DNA of 64,000 bases from Streptococcus mutans (GCF_006739205.1 NZ_AP019720.1:992001-1056000), one strand, 5' to 3'; counted from the first letter of the stretch, positions 48,842 through 58,442 are shown. The notes: a model not told the origin generated them from the sequence alone. A program made the numbers and translations.

Positions 48842-49412
48842 ATTTTTTAAGTTTTAACAATTTTGGAACGATAAGGAAAGTTAGTAGTGCTGAAATGATT
48901 AATTCAATAATAGAATTAGCAGAAATGATGGTTGCCAACATAGTCTGGATATTGCCGCCGTAAACAGATGAAAAGAAAATAAAGATACCTGTGAGGACAA
49001 AAACAGTATTAGTCGCTGAACCGATAGCGCCTGCTAAAAGAAGTCCAAAGCGATTTTGCATTAATTTATAAATATAATAAGGAAAAATACCAATTAAAAT
49101 TCGAGGGACAAGCGCTATGAGTAAGGAGTTGAAATTACCATGCGGCACAAAAGGAGAAAACAGATAGCTTGTCGGCAATAAAATAATAGTATTATTAATA
49201 AGGCTGATGATTCCCATCAATCCTCCTAAGGCAGATCCAATACGAGGACCATAGACAATAGAGGCAACAATAACAGGAATGTGAACAATTGTTGGTTTGA
49301 TAGGGACTGGCCAAAGGTTAAAAATGAGACTCGAAAGCAGATGAATAACTAGCATTACGGCGAAAAAAACAGCAATAATAGCAATATTAGATGACTTTTT
49401 TTGATTTTTCAT
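48840..49412 (-). CDS. panT: ECF transporter S component, probable pantothenate uptake (PanT)
   Basis: A 190-residue membrane protein with five to six spans of the ECF S-component type. The N-terminal AVMVIHLLSS-like segment and the NTVFVLTGIFIFF stretch fit PF12822. The adjacent coaC and coaB genes make pantothenate the best substrate guess. It needs the shared EcfA-A'-T module, which is not in this window. AAAGGAGG precedes the ATG. Its promoter sits inside a large inverted repeat. Confidence 0.75.
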   Translation of the reverse strand: MKNQKKSSNIAIIAVFFAVMLVIHLLSSLIFNLWPVPIKPTIVHIPVIVASIVYGPRIGSALGGLMGIISLINNTIILLPTSYLFSPFVPHGNFNSLLIALVPRILIGIFPYYIYKLMQNRFGLLLAGAIGSATNTVFVLTGIFIFFSSVYGGNIQTMLATIISANSIIELIISALLTFLIVPKLLKLKK

Positions 49413-49422
49413 GAAGCCTCCT

Positions 49423-49462
49423 TTAATAGTAAAGTAAATTTATTATACAAGTTTACTATTAA
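49423..49462. promoter_or_regulatory. Promoter and 11-base inverted-repeat operator of panT
   Basis: TTAATAGTAAA (49423-49433) and TTTACTATTAA (49452-49462) are perfect complements 18 bases apart. The minus-strand -10 TATAAT (49447-49442) lies between them, and the -35 TTGTCA (49470-49465) is 17 bases further. This looks like a repressor site; the geometry is like BirA operators but the regulator is unknown. Confidence 0.7.
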
Positions 49463-49486
49463 TCTGACAAGTCATTTCAGCAAACA

Positions 49487-50026
49487 CTATAATTGTTCTT
49501 CTATTTTTTGAATGATGGTATCTAAATCTGCTAAAGCACCGCTTCCAACATCACCGCAAGCTAGTACACTTGACTTGGGCTGGATTTCCTTATATCCGAA
49601 TTTTTTTAGCAAGGCAATATTGCTTTGCGTGATAGGATTCTCATACATTTTAGTATTCATAGCAGGGGCAAAAAATTTAGGAACTTCTAAAGGTAAAGCC
49701 AGAGCTACACTGGTTACTATATTATCTGCAAAACCATGAGCAAGGTGGGCAAGCGTATTGGCAGAGGCAGGTGCTAGTAAAAATAGATCAGCTTGTTTTG
49801 CCAATGCGATATGATTAATAACTTGAGGATCATCCTCTTTCATAACATTCGAATAAACTGGATTTTTAGAAAGCACTTGCAAGGTTAAAGGGGGAATAAA
49901 CTGTTTGGCAGCATTAGTCATTAAGACATTAACATGATAGCCTAATTTGGTTAATTGATGGCTTAGGTCGGCAGCCTTATAAGCGGCAATGCTACCAGAA
50001 ACAGCAAGTAGAATTTTTTTAGTCAT
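49487..50026 (-). CDS. coaC: Phosphopantothenoylcysteine decarboxylase
   Basis: A 179-residue flavoprotein (split form of Dfp) removing CO2 from phosphopantothenoylcysteine. It begins KILLAVSGSIAAYKA, has the active-site HIALAKQADLFLLAPASANT stretch (catalytic His) and PAMNTKMYENP near residue 120. It overlaps coaB by eight bases and lies downstream of it. Streptococci commonly have coaB and coaC separate. Confidence 0.93.
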   Translation of the reverse strand: MTKKILLAVSGSIAAYKAADLSHQLTKLGYHVNVLMTNAAKQFIPPLTLQVLSKNPVYSNVMKEDDPQVINHIALAKQADLFLLAPASANTLAHLAHGFADNIVTSVALALPLEVPKFFAPAMNTKMYENPITQSNIALLKKFGYKEIQPKSSVLACGDVGSGALADLDTIIQKIEEQL

Positions 50027-50705
50027 TTTTTCTTACCTTTTCAAAAATTAAATCGGCGATTTCAGCTTTTGTTTCTGCCATGTAGGCGTTGGTATCATCT
50101 AAAAGATAAGCCAGATGTTTGTCTGCTGAAATCATTGTCAAATCATTAGCTAAAATATAATCCGCCTGATTCTTTTTTAAACTGCTACGTGCGACTTGAA
50201 AAAGCTCCTCTTTACTGACATTAACCAGAAGTTTAAAAGCGATTAATTGTATGCTAGGGTTCCATTGCTTGACTAAACTGATAACCTTTGGTGTTTTTTT
50301 GAGAAAGAGTACTTGGTAATCCGCCTGTGATGAAATTTTTCTTTCTTTATTGGTCTTAGTTAGAAGCTGAGAAAGGTCGTTTGTTTCTTCGATTTCTGCC
50401 AAATCAGTCATGTAAAGTGGTGTATAATCGGACACTGCCATACTATGAATCAGCACATGATGAGATTTAACCAGCGGCTCTAAAGTCTCAATAAGGTTGT
50501 TAACATCAGTAATTTCTATAATTGAAAGATTAGCGTGTTTTTCTGGTTTAATGGCAGAAGCTGTGGTAACGAGAGTAACCTGATGATTGACAGCCAAAAA
50601 TTTCTCTGCTATTTTTTTTCCTAAGCGACCTGACGAATGATTAGTGATTCCTCTTACTTGATCGATCTTTTCAGTCGTCCCGCCAGATGTAATCAAAATT
50701 TTCAT
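50019..50705 (-). CDS. coaB: Phosphopantothenate--cysteine ligase, separate form
   Basis: A 228-residue ligase: ILITSGGTTEKIDQVRGITN is the nucleotide-binding start, NHSSGRLGKKIAEKF follows, and AVSDYTP near residue 92 and the lysine in AFKLLVN complete the site. This monofunctional type uses CTP or ATP; which one is not visible. It is the first gene of the coaB-coaC pair, divergent from fhs across 166 bases. Confidence 0.93.
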   Translation of the reverse strand: MKILITSGGTTEKIDQVRGITNHSSGRLGKKIAEKFLAVNHQVTLVTTASAIKPEKHANLSIIEITDVNNLIETLEPLVKSHHVLIHSMAVSDYTPLYMTDLAEIEETNDLSQLLTKTNKERKISSQADYQVLFLKKTPKVISLVKQWNPSIQLIAFKLLVNVSKEELFQVARSSLKKNQADYILANDLTMISADKHLAYLLDDTNAYMAETKAEIADLIFEKVRKND

Positions 50706-50781
50706 AGTGTTATTTTACTGTAAATTTAAGATTTAGTAAATTAAAAAATATAAGAAATAGTTGAAGAAAGAGATAAAAGTA

Positions 50782-50794
50782 AAATCCGAACATT
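50782..50794 (+). promoter_or_regulatory. PurR box upstream of fhs
   Basis: AAATCCGAACATT is a perfect match to the streptococcal/lactococcal PurBox AWWWCCGAACWWT. It lies about 45 bases before the -10, close to the activator spacing known for this regulator. Confidence 0.75.
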
Positions 50795-50836
50795 TTCAAT
50801 TAATAGTCTAATTAAGGTGCGTTTTTTATGAAACTT

Positions 50837-50845
50837 TGTTATAAT
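50837..50845 (+). promoter_or_regulatory. fhs extended -10
   Basis: TGTTATAAT (50837-50845), extended -10 with a weak -35; AGAGGAG follows before the ATG at 50872. Confidence 0.65.
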
Positions 50846-50871
50846 GAAATAAAAATATAAGAGGAGCTGTT

Positions 50872-52542
50872 ATGAAAACAGATATTGAAATTGCACAAAG
50901 TGTTGACTTGCGACCCATTACAAATGTTGTTAAAAAGTTAGGAATTGACTTTGATGATCTTGAACTTTATGGTAAATATAAGGCTAAATTGACTTTTGAT
51001 AAGATTAAAGCGGTTGAAGAAAATGCACCCGGAAAACTTGTCTTAGTAACAGCTATTAATCCAACGCCGGCTGGTGAAGGGAAATCAACAATTACCATCG
51101 GGCTTGCAGATGCCCTTAATAAAATCGGCAAGAAAACAATGATTGCTATTCGTGAACCTTCCCTTGGTCCGGTTATGGGCATTAAAGGCGGCGCTGCTGG
51201 TGGTGGTTACGCTCAAGTTTTACCAATGGAAGATATCAATTTGCATTTTACAGGTGATATGCATGCTATTACGACAGCTAATAATGCTCTTTCAGCTCTT
51301 ATTGACAACCATCTGCATCAGGGAAACGAATTGGGCATAGATCAACGTCGGATTATTTGGAAGCGCGTTGTCGATTTAAATGACCGTGCTCTTCGTCATG
51401 TTACAGTTGGTTTAGGCAGCCCTATAAATGGCATTCCACGTGAGGATGGTTTTGATATCACTGTAGCATCTGAAATCATGGCTATCCTTTGTTTGGCAAC
51501 GAATGTTGAAGATCTAAAAGAACGCTTGGCCAACATCGTCATTGGTTATCGTTTTGATCGTAGTCCGGTTTACGTTCGTGATTTAGAAGTGCAAGGAGCA
51601 CTGGCTCTTATCCTAAAAGAGGCTATCAAGCCTAACTTAGTACAAACGATTTATGGAACACCTGCTTTTGTCCACGGCGGTCCTTTCGCCAATATCGCTC
51701 ATGGCTGCAATTCCGTCCTTGCAACTTCAACAGCTCTTCGTTTAGCGGATTATACTATAACAGAAGCTGGTTTCGGAGCTGATCTTGGTGCTGAAAAATT
51801 CCTTGATATCAAAGCACCAAACTTACCGACAAGCCCTGATGCGGTAGTTATCGTTGCAACTATTCGTGCCCTGAAGATGAATGGTGGTGTGGCTAAAGAT
51901 GCTCTTAATCAAGAAAATGTTGAAGCGGTCAAGGCTGGTTTTGCCAATTTAGCACGTCATGTTGAAAATATGCGTAAATATGGCGTTCCTGTAGTAGTAG
52001 CTATCAATGAATTTATCACAGATACGAACGATGAAATTGCTGTTCTTCGTAACTTGTGTGCGGCTATCGATGTACCTGTTGAATTAGCCAGTGTCTGGGC
52101 TAACGGGGCTGATGGCGGTGTAGACTTGGCAAATACGCTTATCAATACCATTGAAAATAATCCATCCCATTATAAACGTCTTTATGATAATAATCTTTCA
52201 GTTGAAGAAAAAGTCACTGAGATTGCCAAGGAAATCTACCGTGCTGATAAAGTTATTTTTGAAAAGAAAGCTAAAACACAAATTGCCCAAATTGTTAAAA
52301 ATGGTTGGGATAACTTACCAATTTGTATGGCTAAGACACAGTACAGTTTTTCAGACGATCCGAAATTACTGGGTGCCCCAACTGGCTTTGATATTACTAT
52401 TCGTGAATTGGTTCCCAAGTTGGGTGCAGGTTTTATCGTTGCACTTACAGGAGATGTCATGACCATGCCTGGATTGCCAAAAAAACCAGCAGCTCTTAAT
52501 ATGGATGTTGCTGCAGATGGAACAGCCCTTGGCTTGTTCTAA
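50872..52542 (+). CDS. fhs: Formate--tetrahydrofolate ligase
   Basis: A 556-residue enzyme making 10-formyl-THF from formate, ATP and THF for purine and formyl-Met synthesis. Seen: [16 protein letters not shown] (ATP site near residue 62), [21 protein letters not shown] just after, and [16 protein letters not shown] near the end. Monocistronic, with a strong terminator. The PurR box predicts activation with purine genes; the enzyme supports anaerobic one-carbon supply. Confidence 0.97.
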   Translation: MKTDIEIAQSVDLRPITNVVKKLGIDFDDLELYGKYKAKLTFDKIKAVEENAPGKLVLVTAINPTPAGEGKSTITIGLADALNKIGKKTMIAIREPSLGPVMGIKGGAAGGGYAQVLPMEDINLHFTGDMHAITTANNALSALIDNHLHQGNELGIDQRRIIWKRVVDLNDRALRHVTVGLGSPINGIPREDGFDITVASEIMAILCLATNVEDLKERLANIVIGYRFDRSPVYVRDLEVQGALALILKEAIKPNLVQTIYGTPAFVHGGPFANIAHGCNSVLATSTALRLADYTITEAGFGADLGAEKFLDIKAPNLPTSPDAVVIVATIRALKMNGGVAKDALNQENVEAVKAGFANLARHVENMRKYGVPVVVAINEFITDTNDEIAVLRNLCAAIDVPVELASVWANGADGGVDLANTLINTIENNPSHYKRLYDNNLSVEEKVTEIAKEIYRADKVIFEKKAKTQIAQIVKNGWDNLPICMAKTQYSFSDDPKLLGAPTGFDITIRELVPKLGAGFIVALTGDVMTMPGLPKKPAALNMDVAADGTALGLF

Positions 52543-52546
52543 AATT

Positions 52547-52575
52547 AAGCAGGATAGTGAACTATCCTGCTTTTT
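52547..52575 (+). terminator. fhs terminator
   Basis: AAGCAGGATAGT and ACTATCCTGCTT are perfect 12-base arms with two bases between them, then T residues. Confidence 0.85.
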
Positions 52576-52605
52576 CATTAGTTTAAGGTGAAGGTGAATG
52601 TATAA

Positions 52606-53097
52606 ATGAAAATAAGAAATGCTTGTAAAGAGGATGCCCAACAATTAATTGCTATTTATGCCTCCTATGTTGAAAAGACAGCTATTACCTTTGAATACCA
52701 AGTTCCTAGCCTAGAAGAATTTGAAGAACGTATCGAAAAAACAAAGCAAAAATTTCCTTATCTGGTTGCAGAAGAAGAGGGAATTCTGCAAGGTTATGCC
52801 TATGCTTCAGTTTATTATAATCATGCAGCTTATGATTGGACAGTTGAATTATCGATCTATATCAAAGAAGAAGCACGGGGTAAGCATATCGGCAGTCAAC
52901 TTTATGCTAGTTTAGAAAGAAATTTGCAAGAAGCTGGTTTTGTTAATCTGTTGGTTTGCATTGCCTTACCCAACAACGCCAGCCTAACTTTTCATAAAAA
53001 GCACGGCTATGAACAAGTTGCCCATTTCAAAAAAGTCGGTTACAAATTTGATAAATGGTATGATATTGTTTGGATGCAAAAACGTTTGCTTGATTAA
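52606..53097 (+). CDS. GNAT acetyltransferase (phosphinothricin-acetyltransferase-like)
   Basis: A 163-residue GNAT protein: MKIRNACKEDAQQLIAIYAS start, AVTFEYQ-like AITFEYQVPS, the acetyl-CoA loop SIYIKEEARGKHIGSQL (near residue 85) and FHKKHGYEQVAHFKKVGYKF at the end, as in the YwnH/PAT group. It might acylate amino acid-like compounds. The substrate is not visible. The ATG follows a weak AAGGTGAAGG box. Confidence 0.82.
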   Translation: MKIRNACKEDAQQLIAIYASYVEKTAITFEYQVPSLEEFEERIEKTKQKFPYLVAEEEGILQGYAYASVYYNHAAYDWTVELSIYIKEEARGKHIGSQLYASLERNLQEAGFVNLLVCIALPNNASLTFHKKHGYEQVAHFKKVGYKFDKWYDIVWMQKRLLD

Positions 53098-53145
53098 AAA
53101 ATTATGTTAGAATAATTTTTCAAGCTATTATAGAAAGTAAAGCAA

Positions 53146-53997
53146 ATGAAAAAGAGAAAATTCCTTATTATCTTTCTGAGCCTTTTTATTATCTGCCTAG
53201 GACTAGGACTGTTTTATTATAGAAGCTCTGCTGGACAGCTCAATAAAGCAAAATACATACAATCAAGGACACCGACCATTTTCTTTCATGGTTATGGCAG
53301 CAGCGCTAATGCAGAGACGCATATGACCAATGCAGCTAAAAAAGCTGGTGTGACTAAAACAGTTATTCTTGCGTATGTTGATCAAAATGGTCATGTTACC
53401 TTGGTAGGAAAGATTCCTAAAAATGCGATTAACCCTATTGTTAAAGTGAATTTTGCTGACAATCGCAATGCTGACTATGACACTGATGCTAAATATGCTA
53501 AAGCTGTTGTTAGCAAATTGCAAAAAACCTATCATTTTAAGAAAATGAACATGGTAGGCCATTCAATGGGAAATATGGCAATTAATTTTTATATGTTGGC
53601 CAATGCTGAAGACAAGACTTTGCCGCAGCTGCAAAAGCAAGTTGATATTGCTGGACATTTTGATGGGATTAAAAACTATGATCTCCCACAAAATTTAACA
53701 ATAAATGCAAAAACAGGACAGCCTAATGCGATGACAGCAGCCTATAAGCGACTCTTAAAATTGCAAGAACGCTATCCTAAAGATCAAGTTGATGTTCTAA
53801 ATTTATATGGCGACAAAGGAGATGGTTCGGATGGTATTGTGACCAATGACTCTTCACGAACTTTGAAATATCTTATTGGTGAAAGAGCCAAATCTTACCA
53901 AGAGCATGGCTTTACTGGTAAACTTGCTGGTCATAGCAAATTACATGAAAATCCTCAAGTTGATAAGTTCCTCATTAATTTCTTATGGGGGAAATAG
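53146..53997 (+). CDS. Secreted or membrane-anchored alpha/beta hydrolase, DUF915
   Basis: A 283-residue protein with an N-terminal membrane span (residues 5-25) and an alpha/beta hydrolase domain. The nucleophile elbow is GHSMGN (near residue 139); FFHGYGSSANAE near residue 47 is the oxyanion loop of the DUF915 family; the catalytic His is probably in AGHSKLHENPQV near the end. Extracellular lipase/esterase action is inferred; the substrate is unknown. Confidence 0.83.
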   Translation: MKKRKFLIIFLSLFIICLGLGLFYYRSSAGQLNKAKYIQSRTPTIFFHGYGSSANAETHMTNAAKKAGVTKTVILAYVDQNGHVTLVGKIPKNAINPIVKVNFADNRNADYDTDAKYAKAVVSKLQKTYHFKKMNMVGHSMGNMAINFYMLANAEDKTLPQLQKQVDIAGHFDGIKNYDLPQNLTINAKTGQPNAMTAAYKRLLKLQERYPKDQVDVLNLYGDKGDGSDGIVTNDSSRTLKYLIGERAKSYQEHGFTGKLAGHSKLHENPQVDKFLINFLWGK

Positions 53998-54166
53998 AAA
54001 CATATCACTAACTTTTCAAAATTAAAGATAAAATTTAAAAAGTAAGCCAAGGCTTGCTTTTTCTTATAGGAGTCTAATTTGAGAGGTCCTTTTATCAAGC
54101 ATGTACATGTATGTGTAGGGAAAATTTTTAAAAATTTCTTAAGCAACTTAGAAAGGATTTATGCAA

Positions 54167-54210
54167 CTTGACATAAAAACTGTTGTCAAGAAAATTGCTT
54201 TTGATATACT
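54167..54210 (+). promoter_or_regulatory. Promoter and inverted repeat of the LytTR operon
   Basis: CTTGACA (54167-54173) and TGTCAAG (54184-54190) form an inverted repeat with 10 bases between. The second arm overlaps the -35 TTGTCA (54183-54188); TATACT is at 54205-54210. It may be the operator for the regulator downstream. Confidence 0.6.
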
Positions 54211-54235
54211 TATTTTACAAAAGGAGAGAGTGTCC

Positions 54236-54688
54236 GTGAAGTTAAAATTGGAAAAGATTAAAAACGGAGATGAAGAAGTTATTATCCGTTATAAAAAGAT
54301 GAATTCCACCATTGAAGAAATTGTCAATTTAACCTCTCGCCAAAAAGAAAAACTACTAGCCAAAGGTGAGAAAGGAAATACTTTTTTATGGCTAGACGAT
54401 ATTCTGTATTGTGAACGTGTTGATGGTCTTGTTTTTGCTTATACAAAAAATAAGGTTTATCAAATCTTTCATAGTTTAAGAGATTTAGAAGCAAGCTACT
54501 ATCGGTTAGGTTATGTTCGTTGTTCCAAATCAATGATTGTCAATATCTATAAAATTCACTATTTCAATAGTGAACCTTATGGAAGAATTCGTGCAACTAT
54601 GGAAAACAAGGAAGAAATTATCATTTCACGAAAGTATGCTAACAGAATTCGAACGATTTTACAGGAAAGAGGTCAAGATGAAGAGTAG
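54236..54688 (+). CDS. LytTR-type DNA-binding regulator
   Basis: A 150-residue protein from the GTG at 54236. The in-frame ATG at 54161 lies upstream of the promoter boxes, and AAGGAGAG sits seven bases before the GTG. The C-terminal LytTR domain (about 55-150) has FLWLDDILYCERVDGLVFAYT, the conserved SLRDLEA and GYVRCSKSMIVNIYKI. No receiver domain is present, so it is a stand-alone LytTR regulator as in HdrR and BrsR. It overlaps the membrane partner by 11 bases. Confidence 0.88.
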   Translation: MKLKLEKIKNGDEEVIIRYKKMNSTIEEIVNLTSRQKEKLLAKGEKGNTFLWLDDILYCERVDGLVFAYTKNKVYQIFHSLRDLEASYYRLGYVRCSKSMIVNIYKIHYFNSEPYGRIRATMENKEEIIISRKYANRIRTILQERGQDEE

Positions 54689-55124
54689 ATGGAAAGGTTT
54701 TTTAAGTAGGGAAATTGCTATTGATTATAAAACCTGCATTTATACCTTGTGCCTTTTGATCTTTGATGCTGGTTTTCAATTATGGCACCATCAGTATCAC
54801 ATTAGTATTCTTTTTCTCATTGAAATGATTACTTGTGCCTATATTGTGACTTATGTTCAAGTCTATCTTTTCAATGATTTTGATGAAGCCAAACGCTTTT
54901 CTTTGAAAGAATGGGTAGAGCTTTTGGCTTGTATCATTCTTTATGATCTTTTAGCTTATCTATTAGGTTGGTTTGGACGAGGCAATGTTGCATGGGTTTT
55001 AATTTTTTTCAGTGTTTATCTGCTTATCTGTTATTTTAGCATTTATATAGCAAATAAAATTAAACGAAAGATTGATACTAATCGTTTAAATCAACTGTTA
55101 GAAGACTATAAAAAGAAGAAGTGA
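54678..55124 (+). CDS. DUF3021 membrane protein, probable partner of the LytTR regulator
   Basis: A 148-residue protein with four membrane spans (about residues 14-30, 40-64, 74-95 and 102-125) and a charged C-terminal helix. DUF3021 proteins typically sit next to LytTR regulators and hold them inactive, as HdrM and BrsM do. I use the ATG at 54678, overlapping the regulator gene by 11 bases; translation from 54537 would read the regulator gene out of frame. AAAGAGG lies upstream. Confidence 0.85.
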   Translation: MKSRWKGFLSREIAIDYKTCIYTLCLLIFDAGFQLWHHQYHISILFLIEMITCAYIVTYVQVYLFNDFDEAKRFSLKEWVELLACIILYDLLAYLLGWFGRGNVAWVLIFFSVYLLICYFSIYIANKIKRKIDTNRLNQLLEDYKKKK

Positions 55125-55133
55125 GGATATGAG

Positions 55134-55994
55134 ATGGAACATTCATCAAAAGCAACGGTTCTTGAAATAGAGCATCTGCAAAAATATTATAAGAAAAATA
55201 TTGGGGTTAAAGATATTTCTTTATCTGTCAAAAAAGGAGAGATTTTTGGTTTTCTTGGATCAAATGGTGCAGGAAAGTCAACGACTATTCGCTGTCTCTT
55301 GGGGCTGATTAAGCCAAGTGGTGGTCAGATGACACTTTTCGGAGGTCGTTATGGATCGCTGACTGAAAGCCTCCATCATATTGGTTATATGCCATCGGAA
55401 GCCATGTTTTATCCAACCATGAAAGTTAAAGATGTTATCGCATTTGCAGCTAAAGTTCGTAAAAAAGACTGTAGCCAAGAGGCCAAACGCTTGTCTGAAC
55501 TTTTAGAGGTTCCTTCAGATAAAAAAATAGAAGAACTATCTTTAGGAAATCGTAAAAAAGTTAGTATTGTCTGTGCCTTGCAGCATCAACCAGACCTTAT
55601 TATTTTAGACGAACCAACATCAGGGTTAGACCCTTTAATGCAAGAGCGCTTTTTTAAATTGATTAAGGAAGCTTGTTCCAAAGGAGCTACTTGTTTCTTG
55701 TCCTCTCATGTTTTATCGGAAATTAAGAATTATTGTGATCGTGTTGCTATTCTTAAAAATGGTGAAATAGTAACTGTTGATGCTATTCATCATTTGACAC
55801 ACAGCATGTTGCGGAAAGTGTCTGTTTGGAAAGGCGGTAAGTTGAAGACTTTCAATTATAGCGGTTCTATGAAAGATTTGCTTAAACAGCTTGAGGAAAT
55901 GAATCCTGATGATCTTTTGATAGAAGAACCATCACTGGAATCATTATTTTTACATTACTATGAGGAGAAAGACAATGACCATACTATATCATGA
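55134..55994 (+). CDS. ABC-2 transporter ATPase
   Basis: A 286-residue ATPase of the drug/bacteriocin-export group: Walker A GSNGAGKST near residue 44, signature LSLGNRKK (Leu-Gly variation in the LSGGQ motif), Walker B LIILDEPTSGLD, and H-switch SSHVLSEI. It has a C-terminal extension typical of BcrA-like proteins. It follows the DUF3021 gene by nine bases and overlaps the permease gene by 20, so the four genes form one operon. Confidence 0.9.
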   Translation: MEHSSKATVLEIEHLQKYYKKNIGVKDISLSVKKGEIFGFLGSNGAGKSTTIRCLLGLIKPSGGQMTLFGGRYGSLTESLHHIGYMPSEAMFYPTMKVKDVIAFAAKVRKKDCSQEAKRLSELLEVPSDKKIEELSLGNRKKVSIVCALQHQPDLIILDEPTSGLDPLMQERFFKLIKEACSKGATCFLSSHVLSEIKNYCDRVAILKNGEIVTVDAIHHLTHSMLRKVSVWKGGKLKTFNYSGSMKDLLKQLEEMNPDDLLIEEPSLESLFLHYYEEKDNDHTIS

Positions 55995-56763
55995 AATAAA
56001 ATCAAATTGGCGTACCTTACTTATCTGGTCTCTCAGTATCGGCATCTTTTCTTGTGCTTGTATCCTGCTGTTTGATAATGTCGCTGATGGTATGAAAGAT
56101 GTTGCAACTTCTTTTTCCAAAATGGGGAGTTTTTCGACAGCTTTTGGTATGAATAAACTCAATATTTCTACTTTAAATGGTTATTATGCAACACAAATCG
56201 CTATGATTGTTGCTATTGGCGGTGCTATGTTTGCTGGTATGACTGGAGCTCTCATGCTTTCTAAGGAAGAAGAAGGACACACAGCAGAGTTTCTCTACAC
56301 CTTGCCACTTAGCAGGACCTCTATTGTTGTAAAGAAATATTTCAGTCTCTTTATATTAGTTGCCCTTTTTAATGTTATTGTCATGGGACTCGACTTATTA
56401 GCTCTTGTCTATCTAGGAAAATCATTTGATTTTGATGCTTACTATATCTATCATCTGTTTGCCTTTTTAATGCAACTTGAGATAGCTAGTATTTGCTTTA
56501 TGATTTCTGCAATAAGTAAACGAAAACCAATCGGCTTAGCGTTAGGAATCGCTATTATGGCTTACTTATTGGATGTGATGTGCCGCATTATTCCCAAGAT
56601 AAAATTTGTCAAATATGTCACTCCTTTTTATTATAGCAATGCCAGTGATATTTTTGTTAAGACTAAGCCAGCAGCTATCCATATAATAATCGCTTGTCTT
56701 GTTATTATATGCTCTTTTATCATCTCACTTTTAATCAATCAATCGCGTGATATTAGTAGTTAA
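55975..56763 (+). CDS. ABC-2 type permease
   Basis: A 262-residue membrane protein with six spans, starting MTILYHEIKSNWRTLLIWS. GAGGAGAAAG gives the ribosome site for the ATG at 55975. Middle segments include GGAMFAGMTGALMLSKEEEG and LYTLPLSRTSIVVKK, the usual ABC-2 arrangement (YTLPLSR loop). It probably exports or confers immunity to a peptide or lipid; the substrate is unknown. Confidence 0.87.
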   Translation: MTILYHEIKSNWRTLLIWSLSIGIFSCACILLFDNVADGMKDVATSFSKMGSFSTAFGMNKLNISTLNGYYATQIAMIVAIGGAMFAGMTGALMLSKEEEGHTAEFLYTLPLSRTSIVVKKYFSLFILVALFNVIVMGLDLLALVYLGKSFDFDAYYIYHLFAFLMQLEIASICFMISAISKRKPIGLALGIAIMAYLLDVMCRIIPKIKFVKYVTPFYYSNASDIFVKTKPAAIHIIIACLVIICSFIISLLINQSRDISS

Positions 56764-56795
56764 GTAATAGTGTTGCAGATAATAAAATAATTATG

Positions 56796-56825
56796 CCCTA
56801 GCTTTCAATAAAAAACTAGGGTTTT
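56796..56825 (+). terminator. Terminator of the LytTR-ABC operon
   Basis: CCCTAG (56796-56801) and CTAGGG (56816-56821) form a short stem followed by four T. Confidence 0.65.
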
Positions 56826-56841
56826 AATGTACGTATAAAAA

Positions 56842-56864
56842 GCCAACAGAAAAAGGTTGTTGGC
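56842..56864 (-). terminator. guaA terminator
   Basis: Minus strand GCCAACA...TGTTGGC, then TTTTTAT. A palindrome (AACATTTAATGTT) lies just upstream. Confidence 0.75.
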
Positions 56865-56888
56865 ATTTAACATTTAATGTTTAAAGTA

Positions 56889-58442
56889 TTATTCCCACTC
56901 AACAGTTGCTGGTGGTTTGCTGGTAATGTCGTAGACGATGCGGTTGACGTGTTTCACTTCGTTGACAATACGAACAGAGATCTTTTGGAGAACCTCCCAA
57001 GGAATACGGGCAAAGTCTGCTGTCATGCCGTCAATAGAAGTGATGGCGCGAATAGCGATAGTATAGTCATAGGTACGACCATCTCCCATAACTCCGACTG
57101 AACGAACGCCAGTATTGACAGTAAAATATTGCCAAATGTCACGATTCAGACCTGCTGCAGCAATTTCTTCGCGTAAAATAGCGTCAGATTCACGAACCGT
57201 TTCCAGTTTTTCAGCAGTAATTTCTCCCATCACACGAATAGCAAGTCCAGGTCCTGGGAAGGGCTGCCGCCAAACGATTTCATCTGGCATTCCTAAAGCA
57301 GTCCCCAGAGTACGAACTTCATCCTTGAACAGTGTGTTTAACGGCTCTATTAATTCAAACTGCATGTCTTCTGGAAGACCACCGACATTGTGGTGTGATT
57401 TAATGGTTTGGGCTGTTTCTGTGCCGGATTCGATGACATCTGTATAAAGCGTTCCTTGTGCCAAGAAATCAACGCCTTTTTGTTTGCTGGCTTCATCATC
57501 AAAAACATAGACAAATTCATTCCCAATGATTTTACGCTTTTTCTCAGGATCATCAATACCAGCAAGAAGATCCAAAAAGCGTTTGGAAGCATCAACACGA
57601 ATAATATTGAGTCCAAATCTACCACCCAACATTTCCATAACCTGATCGCCTTCACCCTTACGAAGAAGGCCATGATCAACGAAGATACAGGTTAATTGGT
57701 CACCTATAGCTTTTTGCAAAAGCACGCCAACAACAGAAGAGTCCACACCGCCCGAAAGCCCCAGAAGAACCTTACGATTACCAACTTGTTCACGGATTTT
57801 TTCAATTTCCATATCAATGAAACTGTCCATTGACCAATCACCTTTGGCTTTACAAACATTAAAAGCAAAATTGCGTAAAATCGCATTACCATATTCCGTA
57901 TGACAAACTTCTGGGTGAAATTGAATGCCAAAGATTTTCTTTTCGACATTTTCAATGGCAGCATAAGGGCAGTCGCTTGATTCGCCAACCAATTGAAAGC
58001 CTTCGGGAATTTCAGTAACAGCATCGCCATGGCTCATCAAAACAGTTTGTTCAGCAGGAGTTTCCTTAAAAAGCTCTGAATTTTCTGTCAAATGAAGGGT
58101 AGACTGACCATATTCACTATTGCCAGTTTGTCCAGCAGGAACAACTTTACCGCCAAGTTTTTCTGTAAGAAGCTGCATACCATAACAAATACCTAAAACG
58201 GGGATTCCAAGATCAAGGATTTCCTTATCAATGTCAAAGGCATCTTCAGCATAAACTGAACTTGGTCCTCCTGAAAGAACAATACCAATTGGATTGATAG
58301 CACGGACTTCGTCGGCTGTTACCTTATGGCTTCTCAATTCAGAAAAAATACCAAATTCACGAATGCGGCGTGCGATTAGCTGATTGTACTGACTGCCGTA
58401 GTCAAGTACGATAATTTTTTGAATATCTTTAATATCAGTCAT
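56889..58442 (-). CDS. guaA: GMP synthase (glutamine-hydrolysing)
   Basis: A 517-residue enzyme converting XMP to GMP with glutamine and ATP. The glutaminase Cys is in VLGICYGMQ near residue 85, with His/Glu in GIQFHPEV; the ATP-PPase motif is LSGGVDSSV near residue 220; the C-terminal domain ends [29 protein letters not shown], of which the last residues are PPATVEWE. I start at the ATG at 58442 ([10 protein letters not shown]) because GGGAGA lies upstream; an earlier in-frame start has no likeness. It is divergent from the GntR genes. Confidence 0.96.
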   Translation of the reverse strand: MTDIKDIQKIIVLDYGSQYNQLIARRIREFGIFSELRSHKVTADEVRAINPIGIVLSGGPSSVYAEDAFDIDKEILDLGIPVLGICYGMQLLTEKLGGKVVPAGQTGNSEYGQSTLHLTENSELFKETPAEQTVLMSHGDAVTEIPEGFQLVGESSDCPYAAIENVEKKIFGIQFHPEVCHTEYGNAILRNFAFNVCKAKGDWSMDSFIDMEIEKIREQVGNRKVLLGLSGGVDSSVVGVLLQKAIGDQLTCIFVDHGLLRKGEGDQVMEMLGGRFGLNIIRVDASKRFLDLLAGIDDPEKKRKIIGNEFVYVFDDEASKQKGVDFLAQGTLYTDVIESGTETAQTIKSHHNVGGLPEDMQFELIEPLNTLFKDEVRTLGTALGMPDEIVWRQPFPGPGLAIRVMGEITAEKLETVRESDAILREEIAAAGLNRDIWQYFTVNTGVRSVGVMGDGRTYDYTIAIRAITSIDGMTADFARIPWEVLQKISVRIVNEVKHVNRIVYDITSKPPATVEWE

